Positions 1 through 11,433 of a DNA stretch of 64,000 nucleotides are shown piece by piece. The position numbers and the translations under genes were made by a program. Every line of letters begins with the position of its first letter. The first letter of the stretch is position 1. Under the pieces are notes generated by a model, which was not told where the DNA came from, made no database searches, and saw nothing but the letters and a program-made list of their open reading frames with translations. This DNA is from Emmonsiellopsis sp. PD_33 (taxonomy: Eukaryota; Ascomycota; Eurotiomycetes; Onygenales; Ajellomycetaceae), in NCBI GenBank assembly GCA_032988165.1, contig JANTQF010000059.1, forward strand, positions 62,001 to 126,000, read 5' to 3'.

Positions 1-2029
1 ACATCCTGTAACTACCTCATCAAACTTCATCATATATATCATCATATATCTTATCATAGAGTCCCACTTAGGCCTAGCTAGAGCACAGCATTATAGATAA
101 ATTCAGTAGCTCTGGAGAGCTTCATATAGATAGCCACTAACCTCTCAGACTTGCTAGAGATTAGTAATTCATTTTTCAATCTACTTAATATTTGAAAATC
201 CTTTCACCTATTTACCTACATATTCTCCCCTTTATGATATTAAGATATCTATCTCCTCTAGTCTAGTAAAGCTCTTATTGACAAACTCTACCTCTCTAAG
301 CTCTGAATAGTCTAACCTACTTATTGGCTCTTTATCCCCTTTAAGTATCAACTAATACAGCACTGTCTCTATTCCTATATTAGTAGTATTATTACTTAGA
401 TATTAGATCATGCTTACAAAACCTTAGTGATAATCCTGCTAGATGATAATGAATTAGCAGATGTTGCAGTTCTGAATGAACTGTTAAATACTCTAAGACA
501 TATTAGACTAGTAGAAATTTTAGAATAAAATTTAGTAGAGTACTTTATAATCTGAGTAGCTAATCATCAGAGAATTGTGAGTTTCTTATATAATTTAAGT
601 GTGTAATGATTCTAAATCAGAAACTCACTACCTCTTCTAAAAGTATAATTAGGAGTTAGAGTCTACAGAGCATTTAATGATATTAATATAAGCTTAAAGT
701 TTAAATGAAAAATAATGAGCTTTATTTTGAATAATCTAGGTTATTATCTGAAGATGTTTATTAAAGGCAGCAGTAGTATTCTAGAGTTTCTGGAGTGAGA
801 ATAAGGCAGTTATAATTAACAGGGTAATAAGTGAGATATATATTACTCTATATGATGTTACTTTAAATTCTTTAAAGATCTATAGATCTAATAGTCTCTA
901 TTTGTGATTTACTTAGTAAATATTGAAGTCTTTAGAAGATATATTTTATTCACATTAGGAGAGAGTGTCTACCATGGAGTTCTCCATATCAGGGTAGTAG
1001 TAAATTATAAAGTAAAAGTAGCTAAGAAATTTAGCCTAGTATATCTAGCATTTAGAGAGTTTATGAGTTTTTATGAAATATTAGAGATTCTTATAATCTA
1101 TAATAATTTTAAAGTCTTTCATACTATAGAGTTTGAAGTCTCATTCTTCTAGATATTGAATGATAATGAGGAGTTCCTTATCATAAATCTTATAGTTAAC
1201 TTTAGTAGGACTAAGCTTTTTAAATATGAATGTACAGGATTGCAGGATACCTTCATTATCTTATTATATAAGAGTATTACCTATAATGTAACTAAAAGAG
1301 TCTATTTTAATTACTATTAGATGGTTAGGGTTGAATGTAATAATCATCAGAATAGAGATGAATATTTACTTAAAATATGTGAATATCTTATCTGCTTTTT
1401 TAGACTACTAAAACTATTAGTTTTTATGTGTGAGATCAGTTAGTAATTAGATGATGTCAGAGAAATTCTGAATGAAGTATTAGTAGAAATTTATAAATTC
1501 TAGAAAGTCTTGTATGTCTTTTATAATTATAGGAGTCTTCTATTTGAGAATAATAATGATCTTCTTAAGGTCCATATAGACTTCTTTCCCTGCTTTTATG
1601 ATGAAGCTGAGGTAGGTTATTTTTTGAACTTTAAAGGTAAATTTATTAATATTAATTGGGAGATTATATTTATAGAGATGAGTAAGAACTTTTTGAATGT
1701 ACTTTTAATGCTATTTATAGGATCTATCAGTGAAGATAAGAATGTTATTAAGATACTAAGATGCCAGGCAGAGTATTTAGTAATTTATTTGCCCATGAAT
1801 TTCTTGAGAGTAGCAAGTCTTTCCTTTGGATGTTTTGAGAAGTCATTGAAAGGGGCAGTCAGATGAGTAGAAGTTGAAGTAGAAACTAGAGTTAATACAG
1901 GCATGTGATTCTATTTAATAATAAGGTTAATTTTGTTTGCAAGCTACTAAATGAAGTTTCAGAATTTAGTATTAAGACTCTAAGAAGAAATATTGTGTTT
2001 GCACAGAGGATTTATATTTATAATGGATT

Positions 2030-2101
2030 TAAAAGATTGTTTGGATTTAAAGAGTTTAGAGGATTTAGGAAGTTTAAAGGATTTAGAAAGTTTAAAGGAA
2101 A
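2030..2101 (+). repeat. Imperfect short tandem repeats inside the AT-rich block
   Basis: Units resembling GGATTTAAAG, AGTTTAGA and AAGTTTAAAG alternate about six to seven times. Translated forward they give a Gly-Phe-Lys/Arg-Phe-Lys periodic peptide. This may be a decayed repeat of the original element's coding region; the function is unknown. Confidence 0.6.
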
Positions 2102-2620
2102 ATCTCATAAGATATTAATATGAACTGTCAGAACTTTAGGGTCTTTTACTGACATATCATCTGGTAGAGCTGAGCTAATTATATTTCAGATTTTAGAAGA
2201 GTTTACTATATGTATAAGTTGCATTTAAAGAAATCTACTATACATATAAATCACATTTAGAAGGTGAATATAATGAGGATTTCTGAGAAAAGATTAAGTA
2301 AGTAATTACAAAATATAATGAGTGTGCTCTGATAAGTAGATTATATAAGCTATATACTAGAATTAAGATTGTAATTGCTAGAGAAAGAAAGGAAAAAGGA
2401 AAAGAAATTATAAGATTATATGATATAAATAAAAGAGAATTATATAAGATTGGAGTAAATAAACATTCATATGAAGGCCTGATTGGAGGTGTCTGATTAG
2501 ATAGTCAGAGATTGGGTAAAGTTCAAGCAAGCTATAGATATAGAGTATAAGGGTATAGCCCTTTACAATTAGGGTGATTAGAATTAGATTTAATTGATTT
2601 CTAACTAATTCTCAGCTAAT

Positions 2621-2647
2621 TCCTAACTGATTGGGAATCAGTTAGGA
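2621..2647. repeat. Perfect 12-bp inverted repeat (hairpin) with 3-nt loop
   Basis: TCCTAACTGATT at 2621-2632 is followed by GGG and its exact reverse complement at 2636-2647. Another partial copy (ATCAGTTAAG) follows directly. It lies about 50 bp inside the right edge of the AT-rich block and could be a subterminal repeat of the buried transposon. The palindrome is seen directly; the role is inferred. Confidence 0.7.
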
Positions 2648-2700
2648 ATCAGTTAAGTATTTTAGTAAAAATACTGTGGAAATCATGTTTTATTCAAGTT

Positions 2701-3172
2701 CTCTTACAGGGTGATTACAGTATTGTGCAAGGTCACCCCTCTGTGCACAGACCACCCAGGTCACGTGGTGCAGGTCGCCAAGCTTTTTAGCGAGGTCGAA
2801 TCTTCTGTATACACGGTGTCAGATTCAGGGGTTGACGTTGTCTAGCTGACTAAGCGACTTCTCTCCACCGTCAAATTCGGCATATCTGAGCAAGTGTATG
2901 GAAGGGGATAATCACAATTATATCTCCCATATTCTTCTCGGGCTATGTACAATTTATTCATCCGTGCCACTGGTACATTCGTATTCCCACCGCGAGGCTA
3001 CTTGTGATGGCATACAATCATCTCATCCAAACTTGAAGCTATCAAATACACCATCTGCCGCGCATCCGGAAAAGCATTCATGCCTCTACACCTCCGCTAA
3101 AACAGTCTTTATAATCTCGCACCCATGGCAATATGACATCCGCTCGTTGGCCTCTACCATTCTCCGCCTATC
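2701..3172. other. Intergenic transition region
   Basis: Ordinary GC composition resumes here after the AT-rich block. A forward open frame of about 100 codons (2898-3197) has no recognisable domain and is probably chance. Confidence 0.4.
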
Positions 3173-3604
3173 TTATACTGAAAGATCCCGCTGCTGATCC
3201 TCCCGCCGGTCGCTCGCCAGGCTTGTGCGATACTCTAAAAGCAGTCCGAAATCACATACATCGTCATCAAAACCCGTTCGAAATTGTTCATTCTGCTTCC
3301 AGCAATTACTCACAGCATTGGTCCAAACACCTGACAGCATAACATTTACAAATGCTTGCTCCGCTCTGTTCTGGTAGACCGCCCGTTGCGACTGGTCGAG
3401 CTCTCTGTTGATCGGCCGGTGCGGTGGTACTCGATGGTAATCCGTCGGCCAATATGGCGGGTTTTCAACCATTCGTTTCTGTTGCTTTTGATGAATAGTA
3501 TTGGGCCGCGTTGTTGGGTTGATATGAGGAGCAGGAGAACGGTGGATGTCATAGTCGGCGAGGAGTGTGGCGGCATCAGCCGTTGTTGTAGCCGTGAGCG
3601 ACAT
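3173..3604 (-). CDS. Hypothetical small protein (143 aa), doubtful
   Basis: An uninterrupted ATG-to-stop frame with mixed, protein-like composition, rich in Thr, Asn, Arg and Gln. No signal peptide, membrane segment or known domain is visible. It would be divergent to the ALDH-like gene starting near 3858. A second long minus-strand frame (3346-3843) overlaps it in another register, so neither is secure. Its continuous frame and position are the only support; it may be a chance ORF. Confidence 0.25.
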   Translation of the reverse strand: MSLTATTTADAATLLADYDIHRSPAPHINPTTRPNTIHQKQQKRMVENPPYWPTDYHRVPPHRPINRELDQSQRAVYQNRAEQAFVNVMLSGVWTNAVSNCWKQNEQFRTGFDDDVCDFGLLLEYRTSLASDRREDQQRDLSV

Positions 3605-3857
3605 TGTTGAACAGCTTTACAGCACGACTGTGAGTTCCTGCTGGATAACAGCGTTAAGAATTCGTCGTCTACCGGCCTAACATACCGCCAAGGATGATGT
3701 TGATGATGCATTGCGAGAAGACCAGACCACATCCCGGTTGTGGGGCCGCGATCCCGGGCGTCACTCTGTCTTAATGAAGAGGAAAAGAGAACCTGAATGT
3801 TCAATGCGGTGGCAGTTGCATCCGCACGACTCGAATATCCCAAATTTGGAAGTCATC

Positions 3858-5583
3858 ATGACAAGCCCTTTCTCCCGCGTTCGAGCTACGGCGACCGATG
3901 GAAGAATGCGCAATGTATACTGGCGACAGGACCAACTTCAAAAATTACACGCCGCCCTGGTCGACCATGGCTGCGAGATACAGGACGTCATACGACAAGA
4001 AAGCGGAAATACGATTGCCGAGGCAAGGGTAGAGTATCTACTAGCACTCAGCAGTGTGAAAGAATTATATTCCTCGCTGGATCCCAAGAAAGAACTTCGA
4101 GACGAATACAACACGGCCAACGACATCGATATCCCGAATGGATGGCAGCCAGCAGGCCTCGTTTACGTTGAACCTACTTCTTACACTGTTTTTTACTCCG
4201 TCCTTTCACCGTTGGCCGCGGCAATTGCATCAGGTAACTGTGTCATTGTGAAAGTAAGTAACACTCAGGGTGAATGCAACCGCGTCTAAGAATATCACTA
4301 ACTCGTTGAATGCTAGCTTCCGGATGACCTGCGTGAAACGACGAAGTTGCTGAGGAAGTTGCTGTTACAGGCCCTGGATTCCGACATTTTGAATGTCATC
4401 CAAACGGATGTCCCCGCGTCAGATCTGCCTACTGGTGTAATTCGAGTTCTGCAATCGGGGTCACCGGGCCAAGCAAAACCAGCAGATTTAATCTCTCCAT
4501 CTACTGCTAGGACCATTGCGGTCGTGGACAGGACCGCAAACCTTGACAATGCGGCGAAAGCTCTAGTTGCGGCGCGGTTTGCTTTTCGAGGCAAATCGCC
4601 TTATGCTCCTGACATAGTCCTTGTCAACGATTTTGTGATCGAAAGATTTCTGGCTGCAGTTACTCAACACTGGATTCACATCCGCTCCCAGCTAAACCCG
4701 GGCCCCGATGCGCAAAAGAATTCCCAGCCCAAGCCCGGCTGGGACGCTGGGCTATTAGCTGAGCTGCAGAAATATGAGGAACCCAATCTGATATGTTCAG
4801 ACTCTAGAGGCACAGTTATAGAGCTTAAACGGAGGTAAGTGCTTGCTCCTGCTTCCAATCCTGCTCTACCGCTCCCGCTGATGCTACTTAAAGACACTCC
4901 TCCCTTATAACCCGCAAAGTGTCTCGGCCACTATTACTCGTGCATGCGGTCAGCAGCCTTGACGATGCGATTGATCTTGCGAACAGGTAAATACTCTCCA
5001 TCCCGTATAAAGCAGTTTGTAAAAACTTCTACTAATGACTTCATTCAGCAACGATACCCTCCTCGCTGCCTACCATTTTGCGGACAATCCGTCCTGCAAA
5101 TATCTCGGCCAATTTATAAATTCTGAAGTTGCATTTGCAAACCATATACCCGGAGGAATTTTAGGTGACCCCTCCCCCTCCCCCAGCCTCGGGGGTAATT
5201 GTTGCTATCCTTTTCACAGTCTATCACATACTCACGCCTGAGGTTTTGCAGTTGGACCTGCGGCTCCAGTTGGCCATGCCGTGACCATGAACTTCCGCTA
5301 CAACCCTTCGCTATTCACTGTGCCTCGCCCACGATACATCAACTGCCAGGCTCAGTCTGCTTTGATAGGCTCCACGTTATTAGAGCAACAAAACCATCCC
5401 GAGCTAGCCAAATGGGAAGCCGACGCGCGAAGTCTACCCATAGATACTAAACGGTCAACAGGAGAAATGCTGGGTTTCTTCGAGCAAGGCATTGTTACTG
5501 GCGCAAGTGTTTTGTTTACGGTTATTTTCGCCGGCGTAGGCATCGCTGTATATCACGGAACACAGCTATGGCGAATGCGTTAG
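3858..5583 (+). CDS. Aldehyde-dehydrogenase-fold protein, catalytic residues lost, C-terminal membrane anchor
   Basis: Five exons are inferred from frame and splice sites: 3858-4253, 4317-4834, 4894-4986, 5049-5164 and 5252-5583, giving about 484 residues. Recognisable ALDH-superfamily blocks are the N-terminal QLQKLHAALVDH region, SPLAAAIASGNCVIVK (Rossmann part), NHIPGGILVGPAAPVGHA near the C-end, and a hydrophobic segment (GASVLFTVIFAGVGIAVYHG) just before the C-terminus that should anchor it in a membrane. Where active ALDHs carry the nucleophilic Cys, this protein reads RGKSPYAPD, and the ELGGKSP glutamate motif is replaced by VVDRTANL. Dehydrogenase activity is therefore doubtful. A similar Cys-less family is known to me from other Eurotiomycetes. 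The ATG at 3858 precedes the first conserved block; the frame stays open upstream to 3711. Confidence 0.75.
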
Positions 5584-5903
5584 GGTTTCAGCAAAGGATT
5601 GATCAGTGATGTAGGTGTTTGGCTGTTTCTATGATTTGTGGCCTCGTTCTCATTGTATTTTAGACATTGGCAGGAAAGAAAAGGCTGGGCAGAACCTTAA
5701 TATCCCACACGTCTCGCTATGAGAGAGTGCTGTGAAGAGAAAATAAGTAACTAGAGGCTCAACAACATTTTGTGCTTAGGTGCTAATTTACTCTTCTGCT
5801 ATTATGGGACACTACTATGATGTTCGTGCATGATAGCTACTGATTGAATTCCTACTGTAACTAACTGACTAGACCATCCATTGGAATATAAAATTTCCCT
5901 TTC
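5584..5903. other. Convergent intergenic gap
   Basis: This short AT-leaning spacer separates the 3' ends of the ALDH-like and cupin genes. It should hold both terminators; no other feature was seen. Confidence 0.5.
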
Positions 5904-6458
5904 CTAATCAGAAGCCCTAACCCCTTTCATCTCCGCTAGATCCTCGCCCAACCGCCTATCCCCAACTTCCACAGGCTTGCACGGTTGCAAAATGTAAAGC
6001 ATCCTCGACCACTCGGTACCACTCGTATTTCGCCAAGCATGTTTAGTCCCCCGCTGGATGGCGACGTCGCCTCGTTGGAGCACCCGTGTCTCCCCACTAT
6101 CAAGAATCAACTCCACCTCTCCCTCCAAAACAACCCCATAGTCGAGACTGACCGTCCGATGCATAGGGCTGACATGGCCCGGTCCCATGTCCACGTAGCG
6201 CAGCACGGTACCGTCAGAGATTGTCAAACCAGGCGCGTTTCCGAGATATCCTTGGTAGATGCGCAAGTCGGTGTCATTGTCCAAGGCGACGGGGGATCCC
6301 CGGGTCGCGTATCCCAAGGCAAATACAGCCTCCCCGCCGGGGATCGAGGTTGTTTGGCAAGTCTCCGGAATGGCGGGGGAAAAGATGGCTTTGCCGGTGT
6401 CGTCGTGGGTGGTGATGAATCTTTTCGGTGCCGATAGGCTGCTTCCTTCTGGTTGCAT
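5904..6458 (-). CDS. Small cupin-domain protein
   Basis: A single exon of 184 residues. The C-terminal half shows the single-domain cupin pattern of fungal pathway clusters: GHVSPMHRTVSLDYGVVLEGEVEL corresponds to cupin motif 1 with one clear His and an Asp-Tyr, and GDVAIQRGTKHAWRN corresponds to motif 2 with the second His. Such proteins bind a metal and may act as small dioxygenases, isomerases or decarboxylases, so the reaction cannot be read from sequence. It starts head-to-head with the fumarylacetoacetase gene, sharing an upstream region of roughly 150-300 bp, which suggests co-regulation within the 5.9-16.4 kb cluster. Confidence 0.85.
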   Translation of the reverse strand: MQPEGSSLSAPKRFITTHDDTGKAIFSPAIPETCQTTSIPGGEAVFALGYATRGSPVALDNDTDLRIYQGYLGNAPGLTISDGTVLRYVDMGPGHVSPMHRTVSLDYGVVLEGEVELILDSGETRVLQRGDVAIQRGTKHAWRNTSGTEWSRMLYILQPCKPVEVGDRRLGEDLAEMKGVRASD

Positions 6459-6761
6459 TTTGAAGGGTGGAAATAGGTGGGTGGGTGGACGAAGGGATTA
6501 GATTGATAGACTCGATTATATGAAGATGGTGTCTATTGACTAGTTACTCATCGCATTAGCTACAGAGGGGCGACTACGACAACCTTTTTGAAGGCGAATG
6601 GAAATTGGTCGGCGATGGATGTGGGCACGAAGCATCCCCCCGAGGAGCGGAAGATGTGGGCGGACCATCCCGGTGCTCCAGATATGTCAAACGACAACGA
6701 AGTTATTACTTTCCTACGAGAGCGCATTGTCAACTTGATGAAACCGCACCGACCAGCAATC

Positions 6762-8178
6762 ATGGGCTCGCAGCAATACTACCCCGAGCATTTCGGGATC
6801 AATAATATCCCCTTTGGCGTCGGCTCGTCGCCTTCTATCAGTCCGCCCCAGTGTGTCTCACGCGTTGGAAATACCGTCATCTTTCTCTCCCTCTTGGCCA
6901 AAGCAGGCCTTTTTGCCGATAGCGGGCCCCTGCTTGAGGAGGCGTTCTCTGAAGTAAGCGGACCGGTCCTACCACCGATTTACATGTATTCCAGGTTCTA
7001 AAGACGAAATATAGCCCACGTTAAACAAATTCGCTGCCCTCCCAAAAGAGATACACAGACATGTTCGCTCTGTGGTTCAGAATGCTCTCCTGACTGGGTG
7101 CCCGCTGCCCGAAGGGAGCACGGCCGATATATCTGACGTGCAACTACATTTACCGGTTGCCGTTGGAGAGTTCACTGACTTCTCGGCTTCAAAGGAGCAT
7201 GTTCTAAATGCCGGGGAAGTTGTTACAGGGAAGCGAGCCCTGCCACCTGCTTTTCTGGACTTTCCCATTGCGTATGCTGGTAGAGCAAGCTCCATCGTGG
7301 TCTCAGGGACGCCGATAGAGAGACCTATGGGGCAGTTTCTGAATCGCCAAAGCACAGTGCCGGAAGTTGTATATGGACCATCTCGGCAGGTTGACTTCGA
7401 GCTGGAGGTGGCAGCAATCATTGGACAATCGGTAGATGGAGGCCAAAGGGTCACGGCGACGGACGCAGACGAACACATATTTGGCCTGGTTTTATTGAAC
7501 GATTGGAGTGGTAAGTTCTTTACGGCCTCATTTTTCATGTATAGGGGAAGACCAACAATCTCTCGCGTCGTTAAAAGCCTTTATTATTCTAATGCTGATT
7601 CCTCACTTCTCGTCCGTGTCGAATAAATAGCTCGAGACATTCAAGCGTACGAAATGAGTCCACTTGGCCCATTCAATGGCAAGAATTTCGGCACCACCAT
7701 TTCGCCTTGGGTCATCACATTAGCTGCCCTCGAGCCGTTTACAGTCCCAGCTCCAGCGCGTGAAAAGCCAGTTGCTAGCTACCTACATGGTGGATTGGAC
7801 AAGGCATTCTCAATAATCCTCAAAGCGGATGTCCGGGGTGGGGAGATGGCATACACGACGGTCTGCGAGTCCAATATGGGAATGATGTACTGGACATTCT
7901 CGCACATGCTCGCACACCACACGGTAGGGGGGTGTTCCCTGAGGACGGGCGATATACTGGCATCGGGCACGGTGTCAGGTTCTGGCAATGGGGAATTTGG
8001 ATGCTTGTTGGAATCTACCTGGGGCGGCACCAAACCTATTTCCCTTGCAGACGGGACAGCTCGGGCTTTCCTCGAAGATGGGGATGAGGTTCGATTTACC
8101 GGACAGGCAGATGCTGGTGTAGGATTTGGAGAGTGCGTTGGGCGACTTGTGCCTGCGAGAAGCTTTGGGTCGGTATGA
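6762..8178 (+). CDS. Fumarylacetoacetase (FAA hydrolase family, two-domain)
   Basis: Three exons (to 6953, 7015-7510, 7631-8178). With the ATG at 6762 the protein is about 411 residues, near the family's roughly 420; an upstream in-frame ATG at 6615 would add 49 atypical residues. The N-terminal domain shows HFGINNIPFGV. The catalytic domain has FTDFSASKEH (metal-binding Asp and active-site His), GRASSIVVSGTPI, RPMGQ, the acidic FELEVAAIIG, LNDWSARDIQ spanning intron 2, and GPFNGKNFGTTISPW. Known FAAs split 4-fumarylacetoacetate into fumarate and acetoacetate as the last step of tyrosine/homogentisate breakdown. No homogentisate dioxygenase or maleylacetoacetate isomerase lies nearby, so this is probably a cluster paralogue acting on a related ring-cleavage product. 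It shares a divergent promoter with the cupin gene. Confidence 0.88.
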
Positions 8179-8783
8179 GTTTACGAGAAATGCGCTGGGG
8201 GTTCCTGGGGTAAATACTCAATATCTTTTTGGCAAACTCAAAATCTCAAATATGTTTGTTGCAAGGATGAGACCTGACGTGCCATTCTGCCCCTTTTCTT
8301 TCTACCACATTTTCTATAACATGAGATTTTAATTTTTGAGTTAGCCAGACAACTTCTAGGAAATAACAAAGAGAGGCGACTGGTTCCAGAATGCCCACCC
8401 ATCTCCGTCCTCCGTCCAGAGAGGTCTAGACAAGCCGACCCCGGTCCGGTCCGCTCAAAATAGTAGCTAATGCCGGGAGCTATGTCGGGCTATGTGGGGA
8501 ACCGGGACTTCCGAGTATCGGGCCGTTAACTAGTTAACGAGTTAATTAAGTTTAAACATCGGGAAGTGGAGAGAATATATTGTTCGTTAGATTGTTGCTT
8601 TGAACTTATCCCCATCGAGGAAACTAACCAATCTACCCCTGATTTTCCTTAGATTTCCCCAGATTCTCCACACCGGGCGCTTTTACTTAGTGAACCATAT
8701 ATGATGCTCAGTTTATCCATTTACGGGGCTTTTCGTCGCAACTACTATTGTTGGTGAAATCATTTAGTCTCCCCCAACATAGC
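8179..8783. other. Intergenic region upstream of the MFS gene
   Basis: No coding sequence was recognised. A short palindromic stretch (GTTAACTAGTTAAC) occurs near 8525. The region probably carries the terminator of the FAA hydrolase gene and the promoter of the transporter. Confidence 0.4.
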
Positions 8784-10804
8784 ATGTCTTTCCGCCGCGC
8801 TTTCGCTCTGTCCGAGGGGGAAGTCTGTGATGCAACGCCCCCCGGCACTGATGTTTTGGTTGGTATGTACAGTACATGCTGCTTCACCAGGTGTTGAGAA
8901 GTTCTTGAGCTGATTGACGCGTTGATATAGACCACACGGCCACCGACCTTCACCTCGAATTGGTGCCGAAACCTTCGTTAGATCCCGCCGACCCCTTAAA
9001 CTGGCCGTTATGGCGCAAGCTTGCTATATTGTTCTGCATGTCTCTGTATGCTTTCGTGGCCAATTTCACGTCGGCTTCTCTTTCCAGCGCATTGCCCATA
9101 ATGGCTACACCACTCGTTTTCCGCCCGCCGATTCCAATGTCTCGGTTAACGCATCTGATTGCTGTAAGTGGATGTTAACATGTTGCCAACTGCTGCAATG
9201 AGGAGTGTAATAATAACTGGGTTCAACAAGGTCAATGTTCTCATGCTTGGTGCAGGAAACATCTGGAATGTGCCGCTTGCCCACACTTTTGGACGGCGTC
9301 CAGTCATTCTCATCAACCTATTACTTCTTACTCTAAGCTCCATGTGGGCCGGGCTAGCCAAGGAGTTTAACAATTTGCTTGCGGCACGCTTTTTCATCGG
9401 CATCGGGGGGTCGGCCGCTGATGCTGTTGCCCCAGATGTGGTTGGAGAAATCTTCTTCGTTCATCAGCGAGGTCGCGCGATGGTAAAGATCCCTATGCAA
9501 TGAAAGATTTACTATGCATTATTGGTTCTAATTCCGTAGCGAAGGCTTGTTACACGGTCTTCCTAGCATGCGGCTCCCTTGTTGGAGGCACCTCTGGCAG
9601 CTACATTGTCGCCATGCACGGCTATGAGTGGCTTCACTGGACCAATGTGATCTTTTCCGCTATCACATTAGCCCTTTGCTTTGTGTTCCAGTCTGAGACT
9701 CTGTTTGATCGTGTATCCGCACTCGCTGTCTCCGGAGAGGAACGCCCTGGTTCACAGTCAAATGCAGACCAAAAGCCCGCATCCGCTGAAGGGCGCGCAT
9801 CGTTCCCGCCCTATACGTTTTCCCGCTCTCTGAGGATGTGGACATACCGGCCAGGTCTCTTGAGACGTTTCTTGACTCCTTTAATGACACTTCGTTTCCC
9901 GGGCGTTTGGCTTGTTATGCTCTGGTATGCTGGTCTAGTCGGCGGCATCGTTACAATATCCACCGTGGGTCCCGGTATGGTGGCCGCACCGCCATACCTA
10001 TGGGGTAGAAATGCAGGCCTCATCAACATCGGCGGCATTATTGGAACACTTCTGGGAACCGTGTACTGTTACTACGTCGCCGACTTCGCCGTGAAGCAAC
10101 ATGCCAAGAAGGAAAGTCATGGGTTTGCAGAGCCCGAGGCGCGGTTGTGGACCGCCTTGCCGGGGTTGTTCCTTGCTACCACTGGTCTATGGGTTTTTGG
10201 CTTCTCTGGAAACAATCCGGGAGGGAATAGCTGGGTAGGCCTACAATTCGGCGGGGGAATGCTAGCTTTCGGGCTTATGCAGGTAAGTATGCCGCTATGA
10301 ATTCATCCCCTAACTCCGGCTTCGCCGAGCTTTCTTGTTTTATCTGTCTGGTACTAGATACGCTGACCGAACATAACAGGTTCCATCGATAGGCTTCAAC
10401 TACGTAAGTGTTTTCTTCAATATGGCAGCAATATTGTGGGATTATGCTAAAATCCTAATTAAACAGATTATTGACTCCTACAACCCCATTTCAGGCGACT
10501 GCTTTGTCGCAATAACATTCATGAGGTATGGTTCCTTCCCCTGATTCTTTTCTTCCTCCACGCAAACCGCCTCGCTTCTCTGTTATTAAAACACTGAATT
10601 AATTTTTTAAAAAGAGCCGTGATAAGCTTCGCGTGGACCTTTTTCATTGGCACCTGGGCTGATCACGCGGGTGCTGCCGTGCCTTTCGGGGTTTTTGGCG
10701 GCCTTATGGGCTTATTCTCCTTGTTTACCTTTGTGTTCATATTTTGGGGGAAGAGGCTCAGGATCGCAACTGCGAGGTGGCTTCCAGCAGACACGATTAA
10801 ATGA
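8784..10804 (+). CDS. MFS transporter, DHA1/HOL1-like
   Basis: Seven exons reconstructed from frame and splice sites: 8784-8862, 8931-9163, 9231-9482, 9545-10282, 10380-10403, 10467-10525 and 10615-10804, giving about 524 residues. The N-terminal PSLDPADPLNWPLWRK is the usual lead-in of fungal HOL1-type DHA1 carriers. It is followed by about twelve hydrophobic segments and the GRRPVIL loop after helix 2. A hydrophilic loop rich in Ser, Pro and Ala (about 9730-9810) separates the two halves. It should be a plasma-membrane proton antiporter or symporter. Its place inside the cluster suggests it carries the substrate or a product, but the substrate cannot be read from sequence. Exon 5 is a 24-nt micro-exon. 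Confidence 0.85.
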
Positions 10805-11433
10805 ATTAGGTTTCCGGAGGCGGGCGTGTAGAGGGTAATGGGGTTGGTTCGCCTGTTGACTCCTGTGACTTTTGTGTTAGACGATATTGATGATCTTGGT
10901 ATAACTATATAGCTGGAATAAGGTATGATTACACCGAGCATGGGGATGCTGTGGTTTCCAGCTACTATGCTTGCTACAGTGTTAGTTACCTGTCCCTCTG
11001 AATGTTTTTTTTAATGAGCTCATACATGTGTGGTTTAATGACTTTGGTTGGTTGTGTGCCATATCTTCAGCACAGTAGGCGATGTTCAACTTACTTGGGG
11101 ACCTTGCCTGCTTTATAGTTTGTCAGGGGTGGGCCACTAAGCTTCCAAATCCGAGGCCAATTAATAGTACTAACTACATAGGTTGGATTAATGGTAGTTA
11201 TTCTTATTTTCTGAACTTTGCTAACGTCCACTAAGGTCGGTTGGACAGAATACAAGTGTGCCAGAGAAGGATATGAGTGGTTTGGGAATCTTGCCGAAGG
11301 CAAATGGTACAGTTCTCATTAGCAATAGGCAAACACCAAATGAATAAAATAAAAAATTGCAATAATGATTATGACAATATGTCCAGTTAGTTATACTTGA
11401 ACGTAGTTATTGAGGATCGTGGAAAAATATTTC
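10805..11433. other. Convergent intergenic region
   Basis: An AT-leaning spacer between the 3' ends of the transporter and the decarboxylase-like gene. Open frames here lack domains. Nothing recognised. Confidence 0.5.

Larger units (their letters stand above)
1..2700. repeat. AT-rich, RIP-like degenerate transposon block
   Basis: The stretch is strongly A+T rich, dominated by TA, TTA and TAG strings, with stops in every frame, and changes abruptly to ordinary composition near 2690-2750. Short open stretches (for example 904-1152 and 1510-1866) give Ile/Leu/Phe/Lys/Asn-rich peptides without a recognisable motif. In filamentous ascomycetes this pattern is typical of a transposable element mutated by RIP (C-to-T, mostly at CpA). 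I could not identify the element type, and no long terminal repeats were seen; the left end may lie outside the window. Confidence 0.75.

Noticed and set aside
2898..3197. Forward frame of 99 codons
   Set aside because: No motif, no supporting neighbour, and it overlaps another forward frame in a different register.
3346..3843. Minus-strand frame of 165 codons
   Set aside because: Overlaps another minus-strand frame and the ALDH-like upstream region, has Ser/Arg/Gln-rich shadow-like composition and no domain.
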